Assembly: GCA_036897525.1 (NCBI GenBank)
Contig: JAYMTJ010000013.1
Span: 94,503 to 158,502 of the forward strand
DNA: 64,000 bases
Direction: 5' to 3'
Source of the DNA: Pelargonium x hortorum
Taxonomy: Eukaryota; Streptophyta; Magnoliopsida; Geraniales; Geraniaceae
In this document: piece by piece, positions 47,523-59,750 of the stretch
Position numbering within the stretch: position 1 is the first letter of the stretch
How the letters are laid out: each line of letters opens with the position of its first letter
Program-made: the position numbers and the translations under genes
The notes under the pieces: model-generated
The model's input: only the letters and a program-made list of their open reading frames with translations
Told to the model about the DNA's origin: nothing
Database searches by the model: none

Positions 47523-47800
47523 ATCTGTACTAAGGAAGAGTCTTTATTTATCCTTGTAATACAAACTGTCAACGATGCAAAGAAAACTCTGGAATACATT
47601 ATCTCTAGTTAGGAAATCTCCTCAGGGAACTACTAAGCTACAATTCCTACTTAGTACAGATACTGGAACTTCATAAGATTAAGCTAAGTCTCTAAACAAA
47701 TAAATCTGTGTTGCGCTTCTAAAGGTGTCCAAACACAGAATTACGAGTTTTGAAGGCCAAAATAAAGAAGGTATTACACCTTATAGACTATCTATACTAG

Positions 47801-50800
47801 AAAGATAAGAGAACCTATTACCTAATATCTATAAGGGAATACTAATAGAAATAAGTACAATAGAAGACTTCCTAGCTAGTAGAATAAGATAAGTCCTGGT
47901 TTGGTTATAAGCTCTATAAGAAAGGGAAATTGATAGGTTTTATAAGTTGAAGTCACAGTAAGGTCCTATAAATCCGTGCAAAATAGAGACCCACTAAGAG
48001 CTAGTTACTCCCGTTAGATAGAGTTTACCTCCTTTGTAATAACAGTTATTAAATTTCTTTTTTGGTAGGTTCTTTTTAATGAGATTTAGCTGGAAGGCTC
48101 TAGGAAACGGCCCCCTTTTGTTTCCTTGAATAGGATAACTATTTACTTAGATTAGTGCTCTAAAATACAAGATGACTTTCTGGCTTTACTAAAAAGGATT
48201 AACCGAACTCCATATTTTACTTAATAGATCGATAAATCGACCCTACTTAACCCTATCAATAATAGACTGTATATTTCCTTGTTACTCAGTTGCAGCAGTC
48301 TACAAGGAGTTAAATCCCTTTTGAAACCCTCTAACTCTCCCTGATTTTATTAACAAAAAGGGGGTACTACTCCAAATTCAATACCTAAAAGGGCCATATT
48401 ATGCATTAACACATAAGTTTTAAAGTTCACACTAAGCTATGATGCACAAGATTTTCTCATAATAGTACTCTTTCCACCGACTTCGTCTAGGCAGCATACT
48501 AGCACTTTACCCTACTTGATAAGTCAATTTTCATTATAAGGATTTACTAAACCTTTCCATATATTTTTGGAGGACTCCGCATACCAACAACTAAAACAAG
48601 TAAGGGGACACCCTTATTATTCCTTAGAAAGAATCCAGACTTCTGCAAATCCTCGGTTTTTTATATGTTACATATTTTGGGTTGGAGTAGGAAAGCTATA
48701 GTAACAAGCCTGGCAAATAGAATGTGGTGCCCTTGAGTTTTTAAGTTTTTTGTATTTAGTGTATTGTTGAATTAAAGCTATCCTTATTTTATTTATACCT
48801 ACTCTATTCAACTATAGCCTTAAATTAAAGGGTCAAAATTTATATAGCTGAGTCCCTGGTCAGTAATAGGGCACTTGTTTTTGAAATCAAGATTTAAAGC
48901 AAGGGATTCCAGAGATATTATAGGTGTTTTAGTAGCTGCGCAGCTAGAAGCAAGGTGCTCTTAGGGTAAGTTTAATTATACTCATTGATGTTTTAGGAAG
49001 GGTGTCCTTCCCTGTATTTACTGGGAAATCTCTAGGGTAATACAATTTAGAGCACAAAGAGTTAAAGTAGTGTAGGATTATCCGGCGAGAGTCTCTTTTT
49101 TAGTATTAGTTTAATGAGAATTGTTAAGTTATATAAGGAACTTAAGGGGCTTTCTATGATTTACCTTGACTTGAAAAAAGGAATTTTAGTCTTCTAGAGG
49201 TTCTCCCATCCCATATTTGTAGAGGTAGCAGGAATTTCGACAGTTCTATAAGAAAAGCGGCTAATGTTATGAAATATTCTACCACTTAAAAAAAACCACC
49301 TTATTGCTCTTTTTTTTTTGAAACTTTATACTATACCAGTCCCCTATATTATATAGTAGCGCAAGTGTTTTTAGCCGGAAACTCCAGAAGCTCTTACCTT
49401 ATTCCCTTAAAGTTTTTGTACCCCTAGTCAGTAGTAAGATCTTAAGTTAAAGAAGAACAGAAAGCTAAGAAATTAAGTTTGTGGACCCTTTTTCGCAACG
49501 ACTTCTCACAATCCTTAAAGCAAAAGAGGTACGAATGCTAAAGTATACCCTATATAAAGACTTTATTTTATTACACGGGTCTCTGAATCATTTTTTTTTA
49601 CAAAGCTTAATTTAGTCTAATCCTAAACAACGAAGCGGGTTTTACCTGTTTTAGTTATAAATTTTATACGGAGCGGAGCCTTTATCCTTTCGAGAAAACA
49701 GTAACTTGATAAACGACTTACTTTTCTTCTTGTGTGTGAACCAGATGCCTAGCAAAAATTAGAATACTAAAGGAGGGATTTCTGTTTCCTGGCGTTATTT
49801 TAGGGTTATCCGGTCCGGTATTTTTGCCCTTCTCTTCTAGAGGGCTCCTGCAAGAAAAATTCAATAAAATTAAGAAATGAGGTTTATCCCTCTCCGATCC
49901 AAGCAGAAGCATTTATGAGAACTTACGGATATAGTACATAACAAAACAAAGGGGCTGTTCCAGATTTCCTTAAAGGTATCCCTACCCTAGGATCTCGCTT
50001 ACAAAGACAAGGAACTAAGCTTTGCAATATACCAGGCCCTTATAATACTAATAGTACTAAACTCTATACTTTTCTAGCCAGAGTCCTTTATTCATGGGCT
50101 TAGTAAAAAATCTCTTTACGCAGTAGAATTTCCAAGTCAAGCAAAGACTTACTCTTATCCTAAGGATTGACAAAAAATTTTATATCTGAAACTAGACTTA
50201 CTAGCGGAACTTCTCAAAGCTCGATCGAGGAACCCGCATCCAACTATTTAGCAAGGTTTTGTTAAAATTAATACGTCACGGGTAAACAACTATACACAAA
50301 GCATTTACTCGAGAAGACAGACCCTTTAACTTGTCAACTCAGTCCTGAAAAATGGGATTCGAAACTATGAGTGCCCCCTTGAACTTTATAATGTAAAAAA
50401 ATAGGAAAGGTATCTAGTCAACTACCACTAGCATTTGACTTCTTTTTTCTAATTCTAGACCCTTACGAAGTAGTGTTTAAAGTTTAGTTAGATTCTTTCT
50501 TTATCTAAATATCCGTCCTAGCGAGCTTGATTAACCATAAAGCAGACTTCTTGAATTCATCAACTATCAGTAGCGGTTCTACATACATACATGGAAGTCT
50601 TGGTTTCGTACTGGAAAGAGTCAAATTTCACGCTACAAAAAGGGGGTCCCCTCTTGTCTTGTGCATTAAGTCCTGATTTATCGATAAAAGATCCTATATA
50701 TATTCTTCAAAGAAAAACTATTCTATTTTTCAGCGAACCTAACGTAAGGAAGTATGTATTTGGTCTCTATCAAGTAATGTTATCTCTATTCCTTTTCAGT

Positions 50801-53800
50801 CAGTAAGAGGATCCAAGCTTTAGTAATTGTGAAGCCCCTCCCCTTACCACTTTTCTAAACGAAAAAGTACTAATCCTGATATATTAGGAAATTGATACCT
50901 TGGGTTACACGCCTACTTTAATAAGCATCTACCGAAATCTTAAGACAAACAAACTCTTTCTTTTGATTGAGTAGATCGAATAGAAGTTTCTGAAAGCTAA
51001 ATGAGCCCAGAGCTATAAAATTCCTTTGAAGTTTTTGTATAATACGGGATAATTAAATTAGTTCCTTCCGTTGCATGAGTTCCCAGGAAACCCGCTTGTA
51101 TTGGAGTATTGGAGAATAGTAAGTATTTTAAAATGACAGGGTCTATCCTTACTTGAATCTCTTAAACTTGACTCTAACAAAAAAACTTCTTATTCTCATC
51201 TTACTGTAACCTTTATACCCTTATTACTTGTTTTGATATCCAGACGTATCCTAGAGGCACTGAGTAGAATACAAGTATATCCACTAAAGTCTTTCTAAAA
51301 AGGGAGCTCCAGAAACAAGTATTTTGATTGCTTCTTTCTTACTCTTTCTTATTGGGTTCCTTTTAGTCTATCTTGCAGAAATGCTTCCTTGAGTCTTAAT
51401 GTCTTATGGAGCTACCCTAAGAAATATATAAATAAGATATAGTCATTTTCTTTGTCTTATCCCTATGTTGACCCACCCCACCCCTCTTTGACTTTGAAAG
51501 GTTCTTTCAGCCTCGCTGGTGAAAGTTCTATTTATAGGAATGAAATAGGAAAAAAGGAGATCCATTAAGACAGGCATAGAATGTAAATAAGGAGTATCAG
51601 TCTTTGCTATTACATCTCAATCTAATGCTAGATGTTTATTTTATTAAGTGGATACAAGGTCTCTTTCTAAAGGTTTCTTTCATACTTTCATAGGGGAGTC
51701 TTTTCATTTCTTGTTTTAAGATGACAGACATTTGGAAACTCATATGATCTCAAAATGAGACTTGCCAGGTAGCATTTTCCCGGGGAGTTGTCAAACTCTG
51801 CGGCAAGGGAATCGCCATTAGGCCCCGAAATGGCTCGGTTCTGTACTTATTGGACTAAGTCATTAGTTAGTGCTTGAGTGTAAGCACACCCGACTTTGCA
51901 GCCATTTAACTTAAAGGACTCCGCGAGTTGCAATATTCGGGGATATTCCTTTTTTTGTATTTCCAAGTAAATAATTAGCCTTGTAATTATACTAACTAAG
52001 TTACTTAACTTAAGATGGACGTGTCCCTTTTGCGTAAGTTTTTTTTAGACTTACTATACCAGATATTTTTTTACAAATAAACGCAGGTTCAAGTGCAGCC
52101 TCCGCTAAAGAAACAAGTTAGGATATTTTACTGCGTTATTGATATTAGGACCTATCAGACATCCCTATTAGTTATAGTCTATTTATTATTTAACACGATT
52201 CGAAATCTACAACAAAAAACAAAGTCTCTCTTCTAAATTAAGGACTTACTAAGGAACCATTTAAAACCTATATACTTTAACCTATAAAAGAAAAAGTGAT
52301 TCGACATTCATTATATCAAAAAAAGCACAGAGACAACAAGCCTTAAAGGAAAACTATATAGCTATTTGTAATTAAAGGATCAAGCGGACCAAAACAAATG
52401 GGGAAGCTAGAGGTATATTAAGTTACAAAGGGAACTTTCCTCTGCTAAGAGAGACAATTCTGCAGTCGGAAACGATAGCTCTTGGCATGTGGGAAGGCTT
52501 AATCTTTTGCACTCTGTCTCTGTAATAGAATAGCGCTTCGATTTGGATTCCTCTACTTGTTATCCTTAACAACCTTCGGGAAACAAGTTAGAGTATAACA
52601 GCACCCCCTGCATTACCTGTAGATTCTACAACCAGGAACTCCTCGACATAGCCTTTTTATCTTCCATCGAATCTTTGCTAACTTAACTGTCATTTGCGTC
52701 CTTTTTTTAGTGTCTCGGTCTTTAGGTTATACTATAAAAATTTCAACTGTAAGGGCTTAAAGTAAGAAGTTTGCTTACTACTACAAGGGCTAAGTCTGAA
52801 AACGCTGGTAGAAGTTGTCAAATTACCTCTTCTGATTTGTCTGCTATATTTATTATACTATATAATAGTTGTCTTTTTGTGGATCCTTAGCGCCCAGGGA
52901 GCCCCCTTATTAAGGTTAAGGAAAGTAACAAACTGAGTTGAAACAGGTAGAAACCTCTAGCTATGATTGAGCCACTAAATAAGTGTTTAGTATATAGAGT
53001 AATACTTATAAGATTCTCATTTTACGTAAAACTAGGTTATCGTGTTAAAATAACATAGAACTCCAGCTCATGGATCTATCATAAACTTTTTACGACGAGC
53101 AGCTCTGGGGATACTAAATCTGCTCAATACAGCTCCTTAGTTAGGGCTCTAAAATTGTGTATTTAATCACGCCTTAAAAAGGAGGTCCCTTACTCGAGAT
53201 ACTGCAGCTTTAGAGTTTTAGTCTTAGGATCTAACCGTAATTTGTTTAACACGAGAAAATCTTGTAATGAATAAAGAGCAATACAATAGAACTTACTAAG
53301 CTGGGCTTTAGAATTCTTATAATTCTATGAGCAACTTTGATTATTTATAAGCGGCCCTTCTACTTTGCTTTGCCGTAAATAAAAATTTTGATAATAAGAA
53401 AATGCAGAATTAATTAAAGCTTACGGATAAGTTTCGGTATTGTTTGTATATTTTTTTTTTTGAATCTAAGTCAAAGTTCCGTTATAAACTTTTATCTGGA
53501 ACACTTTGACTTTTAGCTCTACAGCCTTGTTTAAAATTCGAGTATTGGGCACTCTTTGTTTACCTTTAGAGGCGTCGTCTATGTTGATTTTAGGTAAAGA
53601 AAAAAGATTGAACGGGAATAGTATATGGGTTACTCGCTAAGCTTTTTTTTATTAATAGGGTTGAAAGCAGACAAGCCCTATATAAATTATACTTGTACTT
53701 TATTTAAGTGCTTTTGTCGATAAAAAAAGCATGTTTTAGGCGAAAGGCTTTGACTGCTCCTGAACTACACAAAAAGTCGAAAACTCTATGATATGAATAC

Positions 53801-54780
53801 TTAGCCCATGAGGATTATCCATCTATCTATTTAGAAAGAAACTTTGAGCTGAGGAGTACTAGTCACCCTTTTTTTTCTAAGGAAAGATAGAGTCTACTAA
53901 TTAGGGAGTACAATTTATGTGCTTTATGGTATGATTTTGATATAGAAACTGACCTGAAAAGTATGTTAACTATAAGGATATAGAATCCAATAATCAGTAT
54001 CTAAAACGGATTTTATCCGGGGACTTAAGACTAACCCGTAGTGTTACTTTACTTGTTAAGAAAGAGTCTTATCTTAATAAATTCCTTAGTCTTTTTTTTA
54101 TAGAATCTAGTTAATCCAGAAAGAAGGCTAAAAACATGTTTACGCGGAGTTATTAGACGGGTCTTTTTCTTTCAATTCTGTAGATCTAGAAACTTACGCA
54201 GCACGGAATAGCTTTCCAACTCCTCGAGTTTAACAAACCAAAGTCTAATAGAAGTTAGAAAATTGCTTATAAAGTGTTCCTAGGTTATATTAAAAACAAA
54301 TTTTAAGGAATACCCTTTATATAAAGCAATTTCATATGGAAGTTTTGTAGGATTTCATAGTGTATAAAAAAACTCCCCAGAGTATAACTTTTATTTGATT
54401 GCAAAGTTTCTGCCGAATTGTGAAAGTGTATTAAGAGGTTGCGATTCAGCGCCTATAATAGTAGGGTTCTACTAGAACATATTATAATACTAATATCTAC
54501 TAAGACAAATTCCTAACTTTCTAAACTGTAAAGTCTATTTATCAAAAGATTCCCTAAAGCTTCGGTGAGTCTCTTATATATTTTGTAGGTTTACCCAATG
54601 TCAAAATTCCGAAAGGACCTGTCTTATTTGGAAGCTTTTTCTTTTTAAATGTCCTTTAAGTATCTTGGGTAAAGAAAATGTTTCCAAATGTTTAAGAATA
54701 TTGAACCTAAAAAATTTTCTGTAATTTAAAGGTATGTTTTCTGGTCTTAAAAGTGTATGGTTTACTATCTCATAATACCC
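47801..54780. other. AT-rich stretch without recognisable gene
   Basis: Seven kilobases with only two frames above 60 codons (49718-49912 minus and 50591-50806 plus, neither recognisable). T10 at 49310-49319 and T11 at 53451-53461. GGATCC near 50.81 and 52.88 kb. CGCAGGTTCAAGTGCAGCC near 52.09 kb is T-loop-like without a stem. Confidence 0.5.
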
Positions 54781-55800
54781 TCTCTTTCCTTAACCAAACT
54801 AAGATCTATCTGCTAGGAACCTTTGCTTACTCTTGTAGGAATAAATACTAAGAAACTGTTGGATACTTAGTAAGTACTCAATGGAAAAGTCAATACCGAA
54901 ATTTCAAAGGCTACCTCATCGGTATACGTAATCACAGAACTCCCAATCCTACTCCTCACATCCCTTGAATGTCCAGTCCAATGTCGAGTAAAAGTCTAGT
55001 GCAATCAAAAACAAATTAAGTCCACTCATCTGTTCTGTCAAAGCTAGTCCTCTTAGCTAGGAATCCCACACTCACTTGAAAGCTTAGAAGCCAACTCTAC
55101 TTCTCAACAGTTGATGGTACACTCTCTACTAGAAATTGAGCAAAAGCCTTTTCGAAATAAAGAAAATTCTATCCGGAAAAAATGCTAGAACGAAGTGGCT
55201 GGCACATGGTTTACGTTACTCATTGGATATAGAGAATCTTTATTTGTTTTGTCAAGCAATTGAAGGACTTATCTCTCTTGTTAATTAGTTTGACAGTTAA
55301 GGAGTAAAAGAAACAGGATTCCTTAGGACCAAACCACTAATAACCCTCTCGAAATTCCCTATCCAATAGCAGTCCAACTAACTAATCCTAATACAAAGCC
55401 CTATTATTCTAACCCATCTAAGTAAGAATCTTACATGCTTACTGAGTTCTACTTAGGTGTCTAAATCCTCTTCTTAATTTCCGGAACTTGTCCACTTGAC
55501 TCTACCTTGTAAACCAATCAATTCAAGACAGGTAACGCTCTAATGAAGGAAGGTACAGAAGTCCAAAAGAAGTTGTTGGCAAGAGACAAGCCCTTGCCTC
55601 TGTGCTATAGATAGAGTTCTACTAATTCTGTATAGACAGCAAAGGAAGTTCATTAAAGAATTGTTGCTAGATGGAAACCAGGCTGACATTTCCGGTGGTA
55701 AGGAGTCAATACCATAAATTCTTGAAAGCCGGGAAATCTCCTTATAACAAGTAAAAAACTCAGGAGTAACTTACTTTAAGAGAGCTCTAATTCACAGCTC
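54781..55800. repeat. G+C-richer island, probable diverged Rep-A
   Basis: G+C appears higher than the flanks, and the texture is like the other islands. The stretch 55659-55684 (AATTGTTGCTAGATGG, then AAACCAGGCT) resembles 1986-2010 (AATTGTTCTAATGG, then AAAGCAGGCT) in the same orientation. No open frame of note. Confidence 0.4.
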
Positions 55801-57545
55801 ATTTTTTTTTCATGAAAGTTTATTTGAAATATCTCTGCCACATTTACTTGTGTTATGCGCTTAGTGTTTACTATTCCGAGAGTCAATACTAGGTAACTTC
55901 ATTTTGAATTAGTAATAAAACAAATAGGAAAAGACAGGAAAACGATAGCAATTTTAAAGAAAAAGAAAATCTATTAACAAGAACTTATTTAATGGAATCA
56001 GTGAAATGTAACCGAAAAGGGGGGGCTCTCCGAATAAAACCAACTTTACAGTACAGAAAATCAAATTCAAGTCTTTGTAAAAGTCAGCGTAATAGGAACC
56101 TTCTAAAATAGAATATCCAATTTGTGGTGTTCGCGAGAATCTTGTAACAGGATTCCGTTTATTTAAACTCGGTGAAACAAAAGTATTTAGAATTTCTCGA
56201 GATTCAAAATCCAAGTTTCTTCTTGTTCCGGTTGCCAAGTAATAAATAAGTAAAGCTAAGTCCGCAAGTTTTTAAACAAGGGACATCTATACAAGTACTT
56301 TCAAAGCTCTAATTTCATATTTCAAGGATTAGACGTCTACGAAGTTCCATACTTACAAGGTGACTCTTTCACATACTAAAAGATACCCGAAAAGCTCTTC
56401 AGAACAGGAAAAGAAGATTATAGTACCCTTCAAACTAAGCATTTATAGCAACGGATTCTATTTCATTTTGACTATGAGATTTCTCTTATCAGGGATATCT
56501 TACTTAAACTAGTGTGAGAAAAGAGGGCTAAGTGTGTCTACTAAGATGGAAATACTGAAGCATTCTACGGGATTAGAACCTCTAGGGATTTATTCACGGA
56601 TAAACTCAGGGATGTGCCATAAAATGATAGGTCTCCTGTTGTAAAGTTAATATTTGAGAGTTCCTGTACTTTGTTACTTCAGACAAAATTTGTTATTTCA
56701 GAAGACTCAGGTCTTTTTTTATGAAGTCAATATTCAACTCGAGAAATAAAGAATAGATTACACCTAACAATTAGGTTTTCTTGCTCTATATCTTTTATAT
56801 ACTTATGGGCCCTACCTCCGACCCTCTATCTTATCGGCTGTACTCTTCTTAGCCGTATTCCCATTCTTTGTAGCTGTGCCTGTACTCTAGATCCCCAGTT
56901 TCCCAACTCTATTTAGTAAAAACCTTAATAATAATAATTAACCTATGACTTGTTAGGGTCCCCTTCCTCCTCTCTCTTAATACTTGAAAACTTGAAACAA
57001 TAGGACACAAGATTGAGTACTATTTTACGGACCTTCTCATCTTTTTCTAAACTCCTCTTTTATTAAATTTAGTAAACTAAAAACTTCTTAAAACGGAAAC
57101 TTCTTTGTGACTTACCTCTCACTCAGAACTCGTACTTACTGGAGCTATACTGCCTATTCTTGTAAGGAGTTCTGTTACTTATATTACCTATTACTATTAG
57201 TACTACAGTTTTATTTATCTATAGAGCTTATAGTTAGGAGATATCTAGTCTTACTCTCTAAGTATTGTATTAGAGTGTATTTACTTGTTTAAGGCGCGAA
57301 GCCCTCCTGCGCTTTGTTCTTATCGTTAAAGAGGATCGAAACCTTAATTGTATATGGGTAAGTCCATATTCCCAACTGCAGCGTTGCGCGGGTAATGCCA
57401 GTAGTAATTATAGATACACTTCCTTACGTTATAACCAACGGAAAGAAAACGAGCTTTAACTTCTCTATAAAAACTTATTTGTTTCCCCATTAAGGGATTG
57501 CCAATCTTTCTTCCTTAGTTGCAGGAATAGCACTAACACGATTTG
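55801..57545. other. AT-rich stretch without recognisable gene
   Basis: Frames at 55954-56238 (94 codons, minus) and 57107-57292 (61 codons, Leu/Tyr-rich) are not recognisable. No repeats noticed. Confidence 0.5.
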
Positions 57546-57600
57546 AACCAATGACATCTGATCCATTTGACTCAAGTTCTACCAAGTTTCGAATAAATGT
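57541..57600 (-). pseudogene. decayed tRNA-like sequence, perhaps trnW type
   Basis: The minus strand reads TTGGTAGAACTTGAGTC, an anticodon region, then GATGTCATTGG and TTCAAATCG. Compared with the plastid-type tRNA-Trp(CCA) as I remember it, 34 of 48 positions agree without gaps: nearly all of the D-arm 3' half, variable loop and T loop, but almost none of the anticodon arm. The T stem does not close. The identity is tentative, since all tRNAs share much of these parts. Confidence 0.35.
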
Positions 57601-57657
57601 TTTGGATTTGAACCTGGGTGCACTACTTCAATTTAGTAATACCCTAATTTTCATCTC
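57601..57657 (-). pseudogene. decayed tRNA-like sequence next to the trnW-like one
   Basis: The minus strand 57614-57604 reads GGTTCAAATCC, an exact T-loop consensus. TAGTAATACCC on the plus strand lies where the D/acceptor side would be. It directly abuts the previous relic in the same orientation. In plastids trnP precedes trnW on the same strand, which would fit this order, but the anticodon is not readable. Confidence 0.3.
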
Positions 57658-58600
57658 AAAAGGAATGTACACTATAAACTATCTACCAAATAGCTTAGGG
57701 AGTACTACTGTGTACCTAGGATTTATGGGTTGGAAGTACTTACTAAGAGACTACATGACTAGCATTGCTTCTTAGCTGAGTGACTTATTAGAGCTTTCAG
57801 AGTACCTTAGTTTGATATTGACTAGGCACTCACCAGTACCTACTTCACCTACCCTCAACCCGGTGTACCTACAAGTCCTATACCTCTCATTACTTGTTCC
57901 ACTAGACTGGGGCTTGCTAGAGAAGGTTGTTAAGTTGACTTAGACTTAGGAGATTGAGTTTTGGGTTTTAAGGATTTAGGGTTGATGTGTTATTCCTGTA
58001 AGTTCCTCCCATTATCAGCAAGCTTATAGTTCGGCTTAGGACTATACTCTCTGTATTGCCTTTCGAGCCTAATAGCAACAGGATAAAGCCAGCCTTTAGC
58101 AATATAGATTAGGAAAGCAAGAAATATAGGTAATAAAAAAAGAAGTCCTAACTTCTTTTCTTCTCTTCTTGTATACTGCTAAATTCCTAAAAGATTGTGC
58201 AATTAGAATAGAAGTCGGGAATGCTTTAAAGCAAGATAAAGTTTGAACGAATCCTAATACCACTACTAAAATAACTTGAAATTACTTGTTTTTCTTTTTA
58301 TGGGGGACAGGCCCCCAAGGCCTCGGGTTATAGATGTTTTTACTTTTTTATGAGTAGATTTTGAGACCCTCTTTCTTCTGGATGCTTAACTAACCTTCTT
58401 CTTATCAACTATGTAAGACTTTTCTATTAGGATTCTTACTTGTTAGGAGTTATTCCTAGTTTGTATCTCTTTAGTAGTACTTAGTATTAGTAGTAGCAGA
58501 TACACTCTTAAGTAAGAAGGATATGTCTTTTAGTTTGTCTTACTATTTATTCTGTTTCGGCAGCTTGAGATAAAGACAGGTAAAACAGTCTGGAACTAAA
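57658..58600. other. G+C-richer stretch without recognisable gene
   Basis: A 74-codon frame runs from 57551 to 57775 across the tRNA-like pair, so it is probably not coding. The segment 57851-57884 repeats 6977-7007. From 58.2 kb on the sequence is T-rich. Confidence 0.45.
57851..57884 (+). repeat. diverged repeat shared with 6.98 kb
   Basis: Partner of 6977-7007: ACCCTCA, an extra ACCCG, GTGTACCTACAAG and CTATACC in the same order. Confidence 0.6.
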
Positions 58601-59250
58601 GGCATCTCAGTAAAGACTTTTAGGAATGCTAAAGAAAATAAGGAGTTCATTAGAACAGTGCCGTAGTTCTTCTCTAGAATAGCCCGGAAAAGAATTGCCT
58701 TAGTTTACTTGGATATTCCTCAAACCCCCCTTTAACCAGAATAGAATGTTACACTAACAGATCTAACAAACACGGAAATTTCTCTCAAATCTTTCTACTT
58801 TGCTAGTCCAAGGACCCCTCTATTTTAAGGCTCTGACCCCCTCCCTTTTCTTTAGAACGACTTAACATTTGATCGATTCCCAGAGTCTTGCTCTTCGTTA
58901 AGAAATTACTTATCTTGTTTTAGAGTTCCTACCCCTTTAGTAAAAATTAGAATTCTGTTATCCTCAACTCAATTCTTTAGCAGCACTTGCTCCATCAGAT
59001 ACAGGATCGGACTCTCTAGAATCAACTCTCAAAGAATCTATTTGCCATCTATCCGCTTAGAAGAGCTCCACTTCGGCTCGCAAGGACATTCCAAAGACAA
59101 GAGCTACAAGAGTACATTTTCGGATAAGTACTATCTGCACGACGGAAGAGTAACATTTAGACTTTAACACCTATCCAGCTATAAGCAAAGAGATGCCTTC
59201 AACTAGGTATACTTACACCTTTATAAAAGTAGACCCCTGAATATGAAAGA
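58601..59250. repeat. Rep-A-related island
   Basis: Shares the exact 17-mer at 59026-59042 with 46712-46728 in direct orientation. GGATCGGACTCTCTAG just before it resembles the 46.62 kb context, and TTAACACCT near 59165 resembles the 46.98 and 47.44 kb words. No open frame above 60 codons. Confidence 0.5.
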
Positions 59251-59680
59251 AAAAGCCATAAAATGCATATAATTATAAGCAGCTCCTTAGTTTTCTTCTC
59301 TCTTTATCAGGGCTCTGTCCTCAAGGCATAATGACCGTATTAGTTTTTTTTATTCTCTTATACCAGGCCAGGTACCTACATCCACTTATAGGAGAATCCT
59401 CTTTTCAGTTTGGGCAACTCCCTTTATAACTGGATATAAGCTCTCAGGTTTTAGAAATCTTTTGTAAAGGACTGTGCTAAGGGTTAAGGTATTCATTCCA
59501 TTTACGCTCTACTAAGAGGGGTCCTGGAATTTTTCGGAGTTTAGAAACTTGTTTTTAAATCCATGGGGTTTAACAAGTAAAAATATAAGTAAAAAAAATT
59601 TTTGGCTTAGACCCTTCCTTTTTATGTTTTCAATCTATCGAAAAGTAATGTAAAAAAAACAACCTTAGACTTAACTTCAC
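59251..59680. other. AT-rich stretch, nothing recognisable
   Basis: No frame, repeat or signal seen. Confidence 0.5.
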
Positions 59681-59683
59681 AAA

Positions 59684-59750
59684 GCGGAAGGACTTGAACC
59701 CTCCGTGTTTAGTTTACTTACTTTAAGTGGAGCTTGATAACCAGGAATTT
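59684..59750 (-). pseudogene. decayed tRNA-like sequence
   Basis: The minus strand reads GGTTATCAAGCTCC as a D-arm-like part, then a T arm GAGGG-TTCAAGT-CCTTC (five pairs including one G-U) with the exact consensus word at 59700-59690. It is the best-paired T arm of the window. The presumed acceptor strands do not pair, and the anticodon arm is not formed. Confidence 0.35.

Larger units (their letters stand above)
45441..47800 (-). repeat. Rep-A island, inverted
   Basis: G+C is above the AT-rich background. 46625-46640 is the exact reverse complement of 2145-2160, and 47230-47248 of 2155-2173 with one mismatch. Internal direct copies: 46628-46643 with 47303-47318 (16 bp exact) and 47229-47248 with 47503-47522 (19 of 20). 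TTGACACCTT or TTAACACCTT variants recur about every 150-450 nt between 46.8 and 47.45 kb. A 99-codon minus frame (45671-45970) is Ser/Cys-rich and unrecognised. Confidence 0.6.
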
